A stretch of DNA of 15,099 nucleotides, taken from Bacteroidales bacterium UBA2861. Its GTDB lineage: Bacteria > Bacteroidota > Bacteroidia > Bacteroidales > UBA932. The DNA is taken from contig DEFD01000007.1 in NCBI GenBank assembly GCA_002350615.1, positions 42,245 to 57,343 of the forward strand, in the 5' to 3' direction. The notes beneath the pieces were generated by a model. The model searched no databases. It had not been told where the DNA came from and saw only the letters and a list, made by a program, of their open reading frames with translations. Positions 7,253-14,579 of the stretch are shown in pieces. Numbering within the stretch: position 1 is the stretch's first letter; the number at the start of each line of letters is the position of its first letter. Both the position numbers and the translations under genes were made by a program.

Positions 7253-7282
7253 CAAATATAAGCACTTTTTTGAAATTCCAAA
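7253..7282 (-). promoter_or_regulatory. Orphan Bacteroidota-type promoter
   Basis: The minus strand has TTTG (7279-7282), an 18-nt spacer and TATATTTG (7253-7260). The nearest downstream protein gene on that strand is the receptor, more than 2 kb away behind the opposite-strand lipoprotein gene. It therefore serves a small RNA, serves an antisense transcript, or is a chance match in A/T-rich DNA. Confidence 0.4.
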
Positions 7283-7319
7283 CAAAAATTCAAAAAATTT
7301 TTCAAACAATTTTTAGTTA

Positions 7320-8000
7320 TTAAAATTTTTTAAGAAGTTCGGGTCTAAGATCCTTGGTTCTTTGTAATGCCTGGGCATCCTGCCACTCCCGTATTAATTT
7401 CGGATTCCCGCTCAGAAGTACCTCAGGCACCTTCCATCCGTTAAATTCCGCCGGGCGCGTGTAAACGGGCGCGGAGAGCAGTCCGTCCTGGAAAGAATCG
7501 CTGAGTGCGGAGGTCTCGTCGGTAAGTGCGCCGGGGATGAGACGCACGATCGCATCGGTGAGCAGCGCGGCGGGAATCTCTCCTCCGCTCACTACAAAAT
7601 CGCCAATGGAGATTTCCCTGGTTACGATATGGTCGCGGATGCGCTGGTCTATCCCTTTATAGTGACCGCAAAGGATGATTATATTGCCTTTAAGCGAGAG
7701 TTCGTTCGCCACCGCCTGGGTGAGCACGGGCGCATCCGGAGCCATGAAAATGATCTCCTCATAGTCACGCTGCGCTTTCAGGTCGTTGATCAGGTTGAAG
7801 ACCGGCTCCACACACAGGACCATGCCCGCATCTCCTCCGTAGGAGTAGTCATCGACGTTCCTGCGCGGTCCGAGTCCGTAGTCGCGAAGATTGTGTATCT
7901 GTATGTCCACAAGTCCTTTCTTGCACGCACGCCCCACTATCGAATGGGACAGCGGACTGTCCAGCAATTCCGGCACTGCACTTATTATATCTATTCTCAT
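7320..8000 (-). CDS. trmD: tRNA (guanine-37-N1)-methyltransferase TrmD
   Basis: A 226-residue SPOUT-class enzyme (EC 2.1.1.228) that methylates G37 of tRNAs next to the anticodon using S-adenosylmethionine, preventing +1 frameshifts. Signatures are MRIDIISAVPELL at the start, DDYSYGGDAGMVL (family DD.pYGGG.GMv), LCGHYKGIDQRI, the knot and catalytic region IGDFVVSGGEIPAALLTDAIVRLIPGAL, and YTRPAEFNGWKVPEVLLSGN near the C-terminus. An in-frame ATG at 8018 would add six residues, but the family starts with MRIDI. The promoter box ends only 4 nt upstream of 8000, so 8018 would lie upstream of the transcript start. E. coli TrmD is slightly longer (255 aa). It diverges from the DUF349 gene. About 195 bp of non-coding DNA separate its end from the convergent lipoprotein gene. 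Confidence 0.95.
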   Translation of the reverse strand: MRIDIISAVPELLDSPLSHSIVGRACKKGLVDIQIHNLRDYGLGPRRNVDDYSYGGDAGMVLCVEPVFNLINDLKAQRDYEEIIFMAPDAPVLTQAVANELSLKGNIIILCGHYKGIDQRIRDHIVTREISIGDFVVSGGEIPAALLTDAIVRLIPGALTDETSALSDSFQDGLLSAPVYTRPAEFNGWKVPEVLLSGNPKLIREWQDAQALQRTKDLRPELLKKF

Positions 8001-8004
8001 AGTG

Positions 8005-8035
8005 CAAAGATAGTTCAAGCCAAAATAAATGCAAA
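8005..8035 (-). promoter_or_regulatory. Consensus Bacteroidota promoter for trmD (leaderless)
   Basis: The minus strand shows TTTG (8032-8035), exactly 19 nt, then TATCTTTG (8005-8012), a full match to the consensus pair. Four bases then separate it from the ATG at 8000, so transcription should begin at or next to the start codon. Confidence 0.75.
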
Positions 8036-8042
8036 AAATTAT

Positions 8043-8050
8043 TATATTTG
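8043..8050 (+). promoter_or_regulatory. Bacteroidota -7 box for the DUF349-yidC-yggS unit
   Basis: TATATTTG fits TAnnTTTG and lies 28 bp before the ATG at 8079. No -33 TTTG at the right distance is seen. It diverges from the trmD promoter. Confidence 0.5.
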
Positions 8051-8078
8051 TAAGTTGTACTATTTAACGCGAATTACT

Positions 8079-9746
8079 ATGAGCGAAGAAATCAAAGAAA
8101 ATCAAGAGCAGAATCTTGCGGGGAAGACCCTCGCGGAACTCTCGGACCTTTTCCGCTCCCTTATGGAGAGTGCTGACGGAATGCTCCGCAGCAAGGAAGC
8201 GGAGGCAATTAAATCCGCCTTCTATAAGCTTCTGCTCAAGCTCAAAAGCGAAGCTGCCGATGCGGGTGAACAGTTTGTCGCAGTAGAGGAGAATTTCAAG
8301 GCCATCTATTCCGACTACAAGCGCGCCCGTGCAGAATATAATAAAGAACAGGATGCCCTAAAAGCGAAGAACTTGGAAAAGAAACAGGCCATCGTCGAAG
8401 AACTCAAGGCCCTTGTGGAGGGACATGATGACGTGAGCTCGCTTTTCCCCGCCTTCCGTGACATCCAGGACCGCTGGCGTTCCGTGGGCCCCGTCCCGGC
8501 TACGGCATTCCGTGACCTGAACAGCAGCTATCAGTTCTATGTGGAGAAGTTCTACGACATGGTCAAGATTAACAGGGATCTCCGTGACCTGGACTTCCGC
8601 AAGAACTACGAAGCCAAGGAAAAATTCTGCGAAGAAGCTGAAAAGCTTGCCGGGGAAGACAATGTCGTCGCCGCTTTCGGCGAGCTGCAGAAGCTTCACG
8701 AGCAGTGGAAGGACCTCGGCCCGGTGGCCAAGGAATTCCGCGAAAGTATCTGGGCAAGGTTCCAGGCCGCAACATCAGTAATCAATAAGCGTTATCAGGC
8801 ACATTTCGAAGAACTTAAGGAAAAACAGAAAGAGAACCTCGAAGCCAAGACCGCACTTTGCGAAAAGGCCGAAGAGATAGCTGCCAGGGAAATAGGCAGC
8901 CTTCAGCAGTTCAATGAATATGCAAAGGAGATAGCGGCGATTCAGGCGGACTGGAGGAAGATAGGCTTTGCCACGAAGAAAGACAACCAGCGTATCTATG
9001 AACGCTTCCGCGCTGCCTGCGACGCATTCTTCGCCCGTCGCCGTTCCTTCTATGAAGAGTACAAAAGCCGAAACGAAGAGAACGTCAACAAGAAACTGGA
9101 CATCATCCGCCGTGCGGAAGAACTCAAGAACAGTACCGAGTGGAAGGCTACCACCGACGCTTTCCTGAAGCTTCAGCAGGAGTGGAAGGAGATAGGCGCC
9201 GTTTCGCGCAAACGCAGCGAGCAGCTGTGGAAGCAGTTCCGCGCTGCCTGTGATGAATTCTTCGAGGCCAGGGACAAGAATTCCCCCGCTGCCGGACAGC
9301 ATGCGAATCTCAAGGCCAAGAAGGCATTGATCGCACAGATAAAGGAATATACGCCAAGTGGAGATGCAGCCGACAGTCAGGCCGCCGCGAAATTCGAAGC
9401 GGACTGGAAGGCGATAGGATTCGTTCCTTTCAAGGAGAAGGAAGCCGTTAACGCCGCGTTTGCGGAGGCGATGAAGGAAAAGTTCCCTGCATTCCGCATC
9501 TCCGGAGAAAGGGCCGGCCAGGGACCCCGTCAGGCATCCAGGCCGCACAGCGAGAAGGATGCTCTCATAAAGAAGTTCAATGCACTGCAGCAGGAAATAG
9601 AAACAATCGAGAACAATATAGGCTTCTTTGCCGCATCCAAGAATTCAGAGGCATTCATCGCCCAGATGCGCAGCAAGGTTGAATCCGGCAAAGCCGAGTT
9701 GGCTGCCCTCAAGGAGAAAATCCGCAAGGCAGAGGAGGGGGAATAA
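8079..9746 (+). CDS. DUF349 repeat protein, largely coiled-coil
   Basis: A 555-residue, highly charged, mainly alpha-helical cytoplasmic protein with five DUF349 repeats (PF03993). Their key tryptophans are near residues 133, 210, 292, 369 and 443, in the motifs WRSVGPVP, WKDLGPVA, WRKIGFAT, WKEIGAVS and WKAIGFVP, each followed by a helical FRaACd.FF-like segment. A C-terminal coiled coil (about 490-555) contains LQQEIETIENN and a charged tail. The frame stays open upstream to 7629, but that part lies antisense to trmD. The ATG at 8079 (MSEEIKENQEQ) follows the promoter box and starts the conserved protein. The biochemical role of DUF349 is not established, so I give none. It ends 9 nt before yidC, so the two are likely co-transcribed. 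Confidence 0.88.
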   Translation: MSEEIKENQEQNLAGKTLAELSDLFRSLMESADGMLRSKEAEAIKSAFYKLLLKLKSEAADAGEQFVAVEENFKAIYSDYKRARAEYNKEQDALKAKNLEKKQAIVEELKALVEGHDDVSSLFPAFRDIQDRWRSVGPVPATAFRDLNSSYQFYVEKFYDMVKINRDLRDLDFRKNYEAKEKFCEEAEKLAGEDNVVAAFGELQKLHEQWKDLGPVAKEFRESIWARFQAATSVINKRYQAHFEELKEKQKENLEAKTALCEKAEEIAAREIGSLQQFNEYAKEIAAIQADWRKIGFATKKDNQRIYERFRAACDAFFARRRSFYEEYKSRNEENVNKKLDIIRRAEELKNSTEWKATTDAFLKLQQEWKEIGAVSRKRSEQLWKQFRAACDEFFEARDKNSPAAGQHANLKAKKALIAQIKEYTPSGDAADSQAAAKFEADWKAIGFVPFKEKEAVNAAFAEAMKEKFPAFRISGERAGQGPRQASRPHSEKDALIKKFNALQQEIETIENNIGFFAASKNSEAFIAQMRSKVESGKAELAALKEKIRKAEEGE

Positions 9747-9755
9747 TAATCAGAT

Positions 9756-11612
9756 ATGGACAAGAATACAATTACAGGTTTCATCCTGATGGCTGCAATC
9801 CTTTTCGGATTCACCTTTTATCAGAGCAAACAATCGGAAAAGTATAACGCTGAACAGCAACGTATCGCGGATTCCCTTGAGTTGGTGCGCAAAGCCGACA
9901 GCATTGCCTATGCGGCTGCCAATCCGCAGGCTGTGACCGAACCGGCGGTTCAGGAGACCCCGGCCGGACAGCAGTCTCCTGTCTATAAGGATGCCGGTCT
10001 TGAGAAGGCCCATGCGGGCGAGGGGAGTATTGTGACCCTTGAGAACGACAAGATAGTCCTTGAACTTTCCAGCCGCGGCGCCCAGCCTTACAGCGTGAAG
10101 ATCAAGGATTTCTATAATTACGACAGCACTGCGCTCTATCTTTTCAAACCCGGAATGAGCGAGTATGCCGTAAGCGTTTACGCGGGAGAGTATATCCGCA
10201 CGAGCGATTTCGATTTCCAGATCGTCCGGCAGGAAAAAGACAAGGCCGCCTTCCGGCTCTATTTCGCCGACGGTGGTTATATCGAGCAGAGCTATAGTCT
10301 GGAAGAAGGGTCGTACATGGCCCACAACGAGCTTTCCTTCGTGGGAATGAACAGCATCCCGCGCAATGTCTCCAGCCTGGATGTGGATTTTTCCATGACC
10401 ATTCCCCGTATGGAGAAGGGCTTCAAGAACGAGTCGCAGTATTCCAAGCTTGATTTCTACCAGCCCGGGGACAAGAAACCCGTTGAAATCGGACGTGGCA
10501 GGAACGGCAGCAAGCGAGTTAATTCCAAGGTCGAGTGGTTCGCTTTCCAGCAGCAGTTCTTCAGCGCCATTTTCAGCCCCGCTGAAGCTTTTTCCGAAGG
10601 CGATTTCGCACTGTCCTTCTTCTCTCAGGAAGATGCAGACCGCAACCTCATGACCTGCAATGCCAGGATGCGCCGTGATTTCCGTCCCGGTCAGGACCTG
10701 ACCGTGCCCATGGACATGTATTTCGGCCCCAGCCATTACAATACCCTTAAGAAATACGACCGCAAGTTCGAAAAGATAATTCCCCTTGGCGGCTGGCTCG
10801 TCGGCTGGTTCACCAAGTTCGTCATCATCCCACTGTTCAATTTCCTGCACAAGGGCATCTCGAACTACGGAATAATCATCCTGCTGATGACTCTCTTCAT
10901 CAAAATGGTCGTTCTTCCGTTCACCTACAAGTCCTATGCTTCTTCTTCCAAGATGCAGGCTCTCAAGCCGGAAATTGAGAAGCTCAACGAGCGCTATCCC
11001 AAGCAGGAAGATGCAATGAAGAAGCAGCAGGCCACGATGGACCTCTACAGACGGGCGGGCGTGAACCCCATGGGAGGATGTCTGCCGATGCTGCTTACAT
11101 TCCCTATTCTCTGGGCAATGTTCCGTTTCTTCCCGGCCTCCATCGAGCTTCGTCAGCAGTCTTTCCTTTGGGCTGACGACCTTTCTACCTATGACGCCAT
11201 CTTCGAATTCGGACGCAGGATCCCCCTCATCGGCGACCATCTTTCGCTGTTCGCTCTTCTCATGGCGGTGACCATGTGGGTTTACAGCAAGATGACCATG
11301 AGCAACCAGGCTTCCAACGACCCTAACGCGCAGAGCATGCAGTTCATGAGTGTCTGGATGATGCCCATCATGATGTTCTTCATCTGCAACAGCCTTTCTG
11401 CGGCACTCAGCTACTATTATCTGCTTTCCCAGCTGATTTCCATGGTTGAAATCTGGGTGATCAGGAAGTTCTTCGTGCATCCGGAGGAGATCCTTGCGAA
11501 AGTGCGGGCATCCGAAGGCAAACCCCTGCCCAAGAGCAAGTGGCAGCAGCGGCTGGAAGAGGCTCAGCGCATGCAGGCCCAGCAGCAGCGTCAGCAGAAC
11601 CGCAGGAAATAG
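9756..11612 (+). CDS. yidC: Membrane protein insertase YidC
   Basis: A 618-residue YidC/Oxa1 insertase of the inner membrane, which inserts and folds membrane proteins alone or with Sec. The first membrane segment is at about 7-22 (ITGFILMAAILFGFTFY), followed by a low-complexity linker and the large periplasmic beta-domain (about 90-335). The conserved insertase core follows: a coiled cytoplasmic hairpin with MQALKPEIEKLNERYPKQ, VNPMGGCLPMLLTFPILWAMFRF, IELRQQSFLWADDLS, and three further membrane segments. The polar residue of the substrate groove, Arg366 in E. coli, aligns with Lys383 (LFIKMVVLPFTYKSY), a conservative change. The C-terminal tail is basic and Gln/Arg-rich, as in YidC proteins that contact ribosomes. 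It lies 9 nt after the DUF349 gene and is followed 11 bp later by the palindromic element at the start of yggS. Confidence 0.97.
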   Translation: MDKNTITGFILMAAILFGFTFYQSKQSEKYNAEQQRIADSLELVRKADSIAYAAANPQAVTEPAVQETPAGQQSPVYKDAGLEKAHAGEGSIVTLENDKIVLELSSRGAQPYSVKIKDFYNYDSTALYLFKPGMSEYAVSVYAGEYIRTSDFDFQIVRQEKDKAAFRLYFADGGYIEQSYSLEEGSYMAHNELSFVGMNSIPRNVSSLDVDFSMTIPRMEKGFKNESQYSKLDFYQPGDKKPVEIGRGRNGSKRVNSKVEWFAFQQQFFSAIFSPAEAFSEGDFALSFFSQEDADRNLMTCNARMRRDFRPGQDLTVPMDMYFGPSHYNTLKKYDRKFEKIIPLGGWLVGWFTKFVIIPLFNFLHKGISNYGIIILLMTLFIKMVVLPFTYKSYASSSKMQALKPEIEKLNERYPKQEDAMKKQQATMDLYRRAGVNPMGGCLPMLLTFPILWAMFRFFPASIELRQQSFLWADDLSTYDAIFEFGRRIPLIGDHLSLFALLMAVTMWVYSKMTMSNQASNDPNAQSMQFMSVWMMPIMMFFICNSLSAALSYYYLLSQLISMVEIWVIRKFFVHPEEILAKVRASEGKPLPKSKWQQRLEEAQRMQAQQQRQQNRRK

Positions 11613-11623
11613 GCAGCTATAGC

Positions 11624-11740
11624 GCGGGTGGCAACTGATCTTCAGAAACGTCGCGATGCGACCCCTCCCAGTCAAGACTGGGCCCCTCCCTCTTATGTTG
11701 CCGAGGGTGGCACAGCTTCTGAAGATCAGTTGCCACCCGC
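11624..11740. mobile_element. 117-bp palindromic element with 24-bp perfect inverted repeats, inserted at the yggS start
   Basis: The arms 11624-11647 (beginning GCGGGTGGCAACTGATC) and 11717-11740 (ending GATCAGTTGCCACCCGC) are perfect 24-bp inverted copies. Between them are two more hairpins: GTCGC-GAT-GCGAC (11650-11662) and CCCAGTC-AA-GACTGGG (11667-11682). GGGTGGCA is repeated at 11705-11712, allowing an alternative pairing with the right arm. The element encodes no protein of its own, so it is like a MITE or other non-autonomous palindromic repeat. It is 39 codons long and open in the yggS frame. I see no clear target-site duplication. It lies exactly where the normal yggS start codon would be. 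Its family is not known to me. The palindrome is certain; mobility is inferred. Confidence 0.7.
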
Positions 11741-12398
11741 ATCCATAAAATTCAATATCAAGCGGATCAAGGATTTGCTGCCCTCCGGGGTCAAGTTGGT
11801 GGCGGTTTCCAAATTCAAGCCGCTTTCAGACCTGCAGGAGGCCTATGAGGCAGGGCAGCGGGTCTTTGGAGAAAGCCGTCCCCAGGAGTTTTCCCTCAAG
11901 GCGACGCAGCTGCCTCAGGATATCGAGTGGCATTTCATCGGCCATCTGCAGACAAATAAACTGAAACTCGTCCTGCCGTACGCGCATCTCGTGGAATCGG
12001 TGGACAGCATCCATCTGCTCCAGGCGATAGAAGACTGGGCGGGCAGGAACGGGCGGTGCGTAAATGTCCTTCTCGAACTGCATATAGGCATGGAACAGAC
12101 GAAGCAGGGTTTCAGCGCCGACGAACTGCTCGAAGTCATATCTTCATCAAAGACCTGGCCGCATGTCAGGATATGCGGTTTGATGGGTATGGCCAGCAAT
12201 ACCGATGACGAAAATCGTATAGCCGCGGATTTCGCCTTCATCAAATCCATCTTCGATGAATGCCGCATGCGTTTCCCTGAGCTGGACTCTTTCCGGGAGC
12301 TGTCTATAGGAATGTCGGGCGACTGGCATATCGCCCTGAATTACGGCGCCACTATCGTGCGGATCGGCACCGCCATTTTTGGTGACCGTTTTTGCTAA
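11628..12398 (+). CDS. yggS: YggS/PROSC-family PLP-binding protein with a foreign N-terminus
   Basis: A PLP homeostasis protein of the YggS (PLPBP) family, a single TIM barrel that binds pyridoxal phosphate and buffers vitamin B6. The PLP lysine is in LVAVSKFKP (Lys62 in this numbering, about 25 counted from the expected family start). Other signatures are GQRVFGESRPQE, IEWHFIGHLQTNK, ELHIGMEQTKQGF, CGLMGMAS, FRELSIGMSGDWHIAL and the closing VRIGTAIFGDR. Family homology begins at residue 39 (SIKFNIKRIKDLLPSGVKLVAVSK). The first 37 residues are translated from the palindromic element. No in-frame ATG precedes the conserved part. The candidate starts are GTG at 11628 (256 residues) and TTG at 11730 (222 residues, closer to family length). 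Ala38 (GCA) occupies the place expected for the normal Met. Both candidate starts lie in the arms of the hairpin, so expression may be low. It would be co-transcribed with yidC. Confidence 0.85.
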   Translation: MATDLQKRRDATPPSQDWAPPSYVAEGGTASEDQLPPASIKFNIKRIKDLLPSGVKLVAVSKFKPLSDLQEAYEAGQRVFGESRPQEFSLKATQLPQDIEWHFIGHLQTNKLKLVLPYAHLVESVDSIHLLQAIEDWAGRNGRCVNVLLELHIGMEQTKQGFSADELLEVISSSKTWPHVRICGLMGMASNTDDENRIAADFAFIKSIFDECRMRFPELDSFRELSIGMSGDWHIALNYGATIVRIGTAIFGDRFC

Positions 12399-12423
12399 CT
12401 TATTGATTGATAGTCAATTGTTA

Positions 12424-12456
12424 AAAATCGATGCTCTATTTTGGAGCATCGATTTT
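12424..12456. terminator. Bidirectional intrinsic terminator between yggS and lpxB
   Basis: A perfect 13-bp stem AAAATCGATGCTC / GAGCATCGATTTT with a 7-nt loop lies between two convergent genes. The stem has A-runs on the left and T-runs on the right, so it offers a T-tract to transcripts from either side. Confidence 0.85.
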
Positions 12457-12497
12457 GCGTAAACGGCTGATTGTTAAACAGTTGACAAAAACGGCAG

Positions 12498-13619
12498 TTA
12501 TAGCAAATCAATCATCGCACGGGCGACGGCGCGGGAAGCGCCGCTTCCGCCGAGGCGACGCCTGATTTCCGCATAGTCGGAAAGCATCTCTTCGCGGTAG
12601 GGGATATCCTCGATGAGCCTGCGGATTTCAGCGCTAACGGCTTCCGGGGTGAAGTAGTACTGGATGAGTTCACGGAATGCGAGCTTGTCCAGGATGAGGT
12701 TTCCTAGGGAAATGTACTTGATGTGGTCGAGGACGTGCAGGATATGCTGTCCGATGAAGGCGTTGAACTTCGAGGTGCTCCAGCAGACGACTTGCGGCGT
12801 GCCTATCAGGGCTGCCTCCAGCGAGGCCGTGCCACTGTTCACCATTGCCGCTGATGCGTATTTGAGAACATCGTAGGTGCGGTCGAATAAGAGACTGACA
12901 TAATCGCGTCCGCCGATGATCTCCCTGTAGTCTTCTTCGCTCCTTGCCGGTGCGCCTGCCACTACGAAGCGGCAGTCCCTGTACTGCGGCAGGGCATGCA
13001 GGGAATCCGCCATTGCCATGGCTCCAGGCAGCGTACGCGCGATTTCTCCCTTTCTGGATCCGGGAAGGATCGCTATGTATTGCCCTGAAGGCAGGCTCTC
13101 CCGACTGTAGCTGAAGCCGTCTATGGCATCTACAAGGGGATTGCCCTTATATATAAATGGTATGCCCCTGGATTCGAAGTATGGAACTTCGAAAGGGAAG
13201 ACTATGAACAGCTTGTCCACCCATTCGCGGAGCTTGCGGTTCCTTCCTTCCCTTGACGCCCAGGTCTTTGGGGCGATATAATAGAATACCTTGATGCCGG
13301 CCGAATGACAGAATTTCGCAATCTTCATGTTGAAGCCGGGATAATCAATGAGTATGACGACGTCGGGAGCCCATTCCAGGATGTCCGACTTGCAGAAGCT
13401 GAGGTTCTTCCTGATTTTTCCGAGGCTGCCCAGGATTTCAGCTACGCCCATGATGGCGGTGTCCTTGTAATCGCGCACCATGACGCCACCGGCGGCCAGC
13501 ATTTTCCCGCCGCCCCAGAAACGCACCTGCGCTTCCGGATCCTCGGAAACCAGGGCTTTGATGAGATTGCTCCCGTGAAGGTCGCCGGAAGCCTCTCCGG
13601 CTATGATGTAGTACTTCAT
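12498..13619 (-). CDS. lpxB: Lipid-A-disaccharide synthase LpxB
   Basis: A 373-residue GT19 glycosyltransferase (EC 2.4.1.182) that joins UDP-2,3-diacylglucosamine and lipid X to form the lipid A disaccharide at the inner face of the inner membrane. The N-terminal domain starts with the signature YYIIAGEASGDLHG, then FWGGGKML and VILIDYPGFN, where Asp92 matches the catalytic aspartate of the family. YIAPKTWAS follows. The C-terminal domain has AILPGSRKGEI, the UDP-binding NSGTASLEAALIGTPQVVCW, and ILDHIKYISLGNLI-like segments. Length is normal for the family. It starts with ATGA overlapping the surE stop by 4 nt, which implies an operon and translational coupling. Confidence 0.97.
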   Translation of the reverse strand: MKYYIIAGEASGDLHGSNLIKALVSEDPEAQVRFWGGGKMLAAGGVMVRDYKDTAIMGVAEILGSLGKIRKNLSFCKSDILEWAPDVVILIDYPGFNMKIAKFCHSAGIKVFYYIAPKTWASREGRNRKLREWVDKLFIVFPFEVPYFESRGIPFIYKGNPLVDAIDGFSYSRESLPSGQYIAILPGSRKGEIARTLPGAMAMADSLHALPQYRDCRFVVAGAPARSEEDYREIIGGRDYVSLLFDRTYDVLKYASAAMVNSGTASLEAALIGTPQVVCWSTSKFNAFIGQHILHVLDHIKYISLGNLILDKLAFRELIQYYFTPEAVSAEIRRLIEDIPYREEMLSDYAEIRRRLGGSGASRAVARAMIDLL

Positions 13620-14458
13620 AATTCGGACTCAATTCCAAGTGCCGCGAGCCTTGCGTTTTCCTCCAGGTCGTGGGAAAGCAGGCGATGGCAGCTGATGGTT
13701 ACATATCCCTGCCTGATGAGGTTCATATCGGCGAGGGGATCGGCTGCGGAATCGTTCACGACCTCTCCCACCATCATATACTGCTCTTCGCCGTCTTCCG
13801 GGATGGGGAAATCATCCGCGCTCCGGCCCATCGTCATCACGGAAAGCATTTCGAAGGTCTTGTGGTCGAAAGGCTGGAATTCCCGTTCCCAACGCATCAC
13901 GGCCTGCTTGGCGAGTTTCACGCCCTTGATTTCGGAAGCCGGCAGGGCGGGGAAGTTCACGTTGTATATCATACCGTAATCCCTGCTGTGATTCTCGATA
14001 AGTTTCTCGAGGATTGCGGGAAACAGCTTGCTCACTGCGGAAAAGTCCGCGTCAGCCTTGAATGCATCCAGGGAAACCGCTATCGAAGGAATGCCTGCAA
14101 GGGCGCCCTCGCTTGCCGCGCCGATGGTTCCGGAATAGCAGTAAGCGGTGCCGTAGTTGCCTCCGTGGTTGATTCCGCTCAGCACGAGGTCCGGCTTTTC
14201 GGGGAAATAGATATTGTCGATGCCGAATTTTACGCAGCTGGACGGAGTGCCGTCCAGATACCACCAGCTGACTCCAGGTTCATCCTTGATTCTCTTTACG
14301 GCGATGGGACTGCGCCCGAGGTTCACCGCCATGGACATCCCGCTCTGGTGTTTTTTCGGAGCTATGACCGTAATCTCCCCATAGGGGCGCATTATTTCCA
14401 CCAGTGTCTGGATGCCTTTTGCATACCATCCGTCGTCGTTTGTGACCAGAATTTTCAT
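13616..14458 (-). CDS. surE: 5'/3'-nucleotidase SurE
   Basis: A 280-residue SurE survival protein (EC 3.1.3.5), a metal-dependent phosphatase acting on nucleoside 5'- and 3'-monophosphates and sometimes short polyphosphate. The metal site is visible: Asp8 and Asp9 in MKILVTNDDGW, Ser39 in KKHQSGMSMAV, and Asn97 in LVLSGINHGGN. WYLDGTPSSCVKFG and GTAYCYSGTIGAASEGALAGIPSIAVS are also typical, and the C-terminal extension (GYVTISCH) is standard. It is the first gene of a surE-lpxB operon, an arrangement seen in other Bacteroidota, and its TGA overlaps the lpxB ATG. The start at 14458 is set by the conserved MKILVTNDDG. Confidence 0.97.
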   Translation of the reverse strand: MKILVTNDDGWYAKGIQTLVEIMRPYGEITVIAPKKHQSGMSMAVNLGRSPIAVKRIKDEPGVSWWYLDGTPSSCVKFGIDNIYFPEKPDLVLSGINHGGNYGTAYCYSGTIGAASEGALAGIPSIAVSLDAFKADADFSAVSKLFPAILEKLIENHSRDYGMIYNVNFPALPASEIKGVKLAKQAVMRWEREFQPFDHKTFEMLSVMTMGRSADDFPIPEDGEEQYMMVGEVVNDSAADPLADMNLIRQGYVTISCHRLLSHDLEENARLAALGIESEL

Positions 14459-14475
14459 CGTGAAGAAATTTATTG

Positions 14476-14483
14476 CAAAGATA
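14476..14483 (-). promoter_or_regulatory. Bacteroidota -7 box for surE-lpxB
   Basis: The minus strand reads TATCTTTG, fitting TAnnTTTG, and lies 17 nt before the surE ATG. The implied leader is about 10-13 nt. No -33 TTTG is evident. It diverges from the gapA promoter. Confidence 0.55.
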
Positions 14484-14484
14484 A

Positions 14485-14515
14485 TTGATTTTCACTTGAA
14501 ATTTTGCTAAATTTG
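14485..14515 (+). promoter_or_regulatory. Bacteroidota promoter for gapA
   Basis: TTG (14485-14487), a 20-nt spacer and TAAATTTG (14508-14515) match the -33 and -7 elements. The predicted start of about 14519-14520 gives a leader of about 60 nt. Confidence 0.65.
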
Positions 14516-14518
14516 CGT

Positions 14519-14542
14519 CGCTTTTTGGGTATAAAAAAAGCG
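14519..14542 (+). promoter_or_regulatory. Hairpin at the 5' end of the gapA leader
   Basis: CGCTTTTT (14519-14526) pairs with AAAAAGCG (14535-14542) around an 8-nt loop. The stem would be the first structure of the mRNA, where such hairpins can slow 5'-end decay in highly expressed genes. The rest of the leader is A/T-rich and unstructured, with no Shine-Dalgarno site. Confidence 0.4.
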
Positions 14543-14579
14543 AAAGGTTAGAAAGTGTTTAACATTTATTAAAGTTCAT

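Noticed and set aside
7183..7319. A/T-rich stretch near trmD as a possible origin or attachment site
   Set aside because: No repeated DnaA-like boxes, no tRNA gene, no direct repeats flanking it and no integrase nearby. It is more simply intergenic DNA with a promoter.
7629..8078. Upstream extension of the DUF349 frame by 150 codons
   Set aside because: It lies antisense to trmD, upstream of the promoter box, and has no DUF349-like content. It is open by chance.
9750..11675. 641-codon open frame on the minus strand across yidC
   Set aside because: It is the reverse-strand shadow of yidC, a product of codon bias. It has no recognisable domain, and the plus strand encodes a clear YidC.
11624..11740. 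Reading the palindrome as the terminator of yidC
   Set aside because: A terminator would be a single stem with a T-tract. Here a 24-bp perfect stem encloses further hairpins, has no T-tract, and is fused in-frame to yggS. It may still reduce readthrough, but this does not explain its form.
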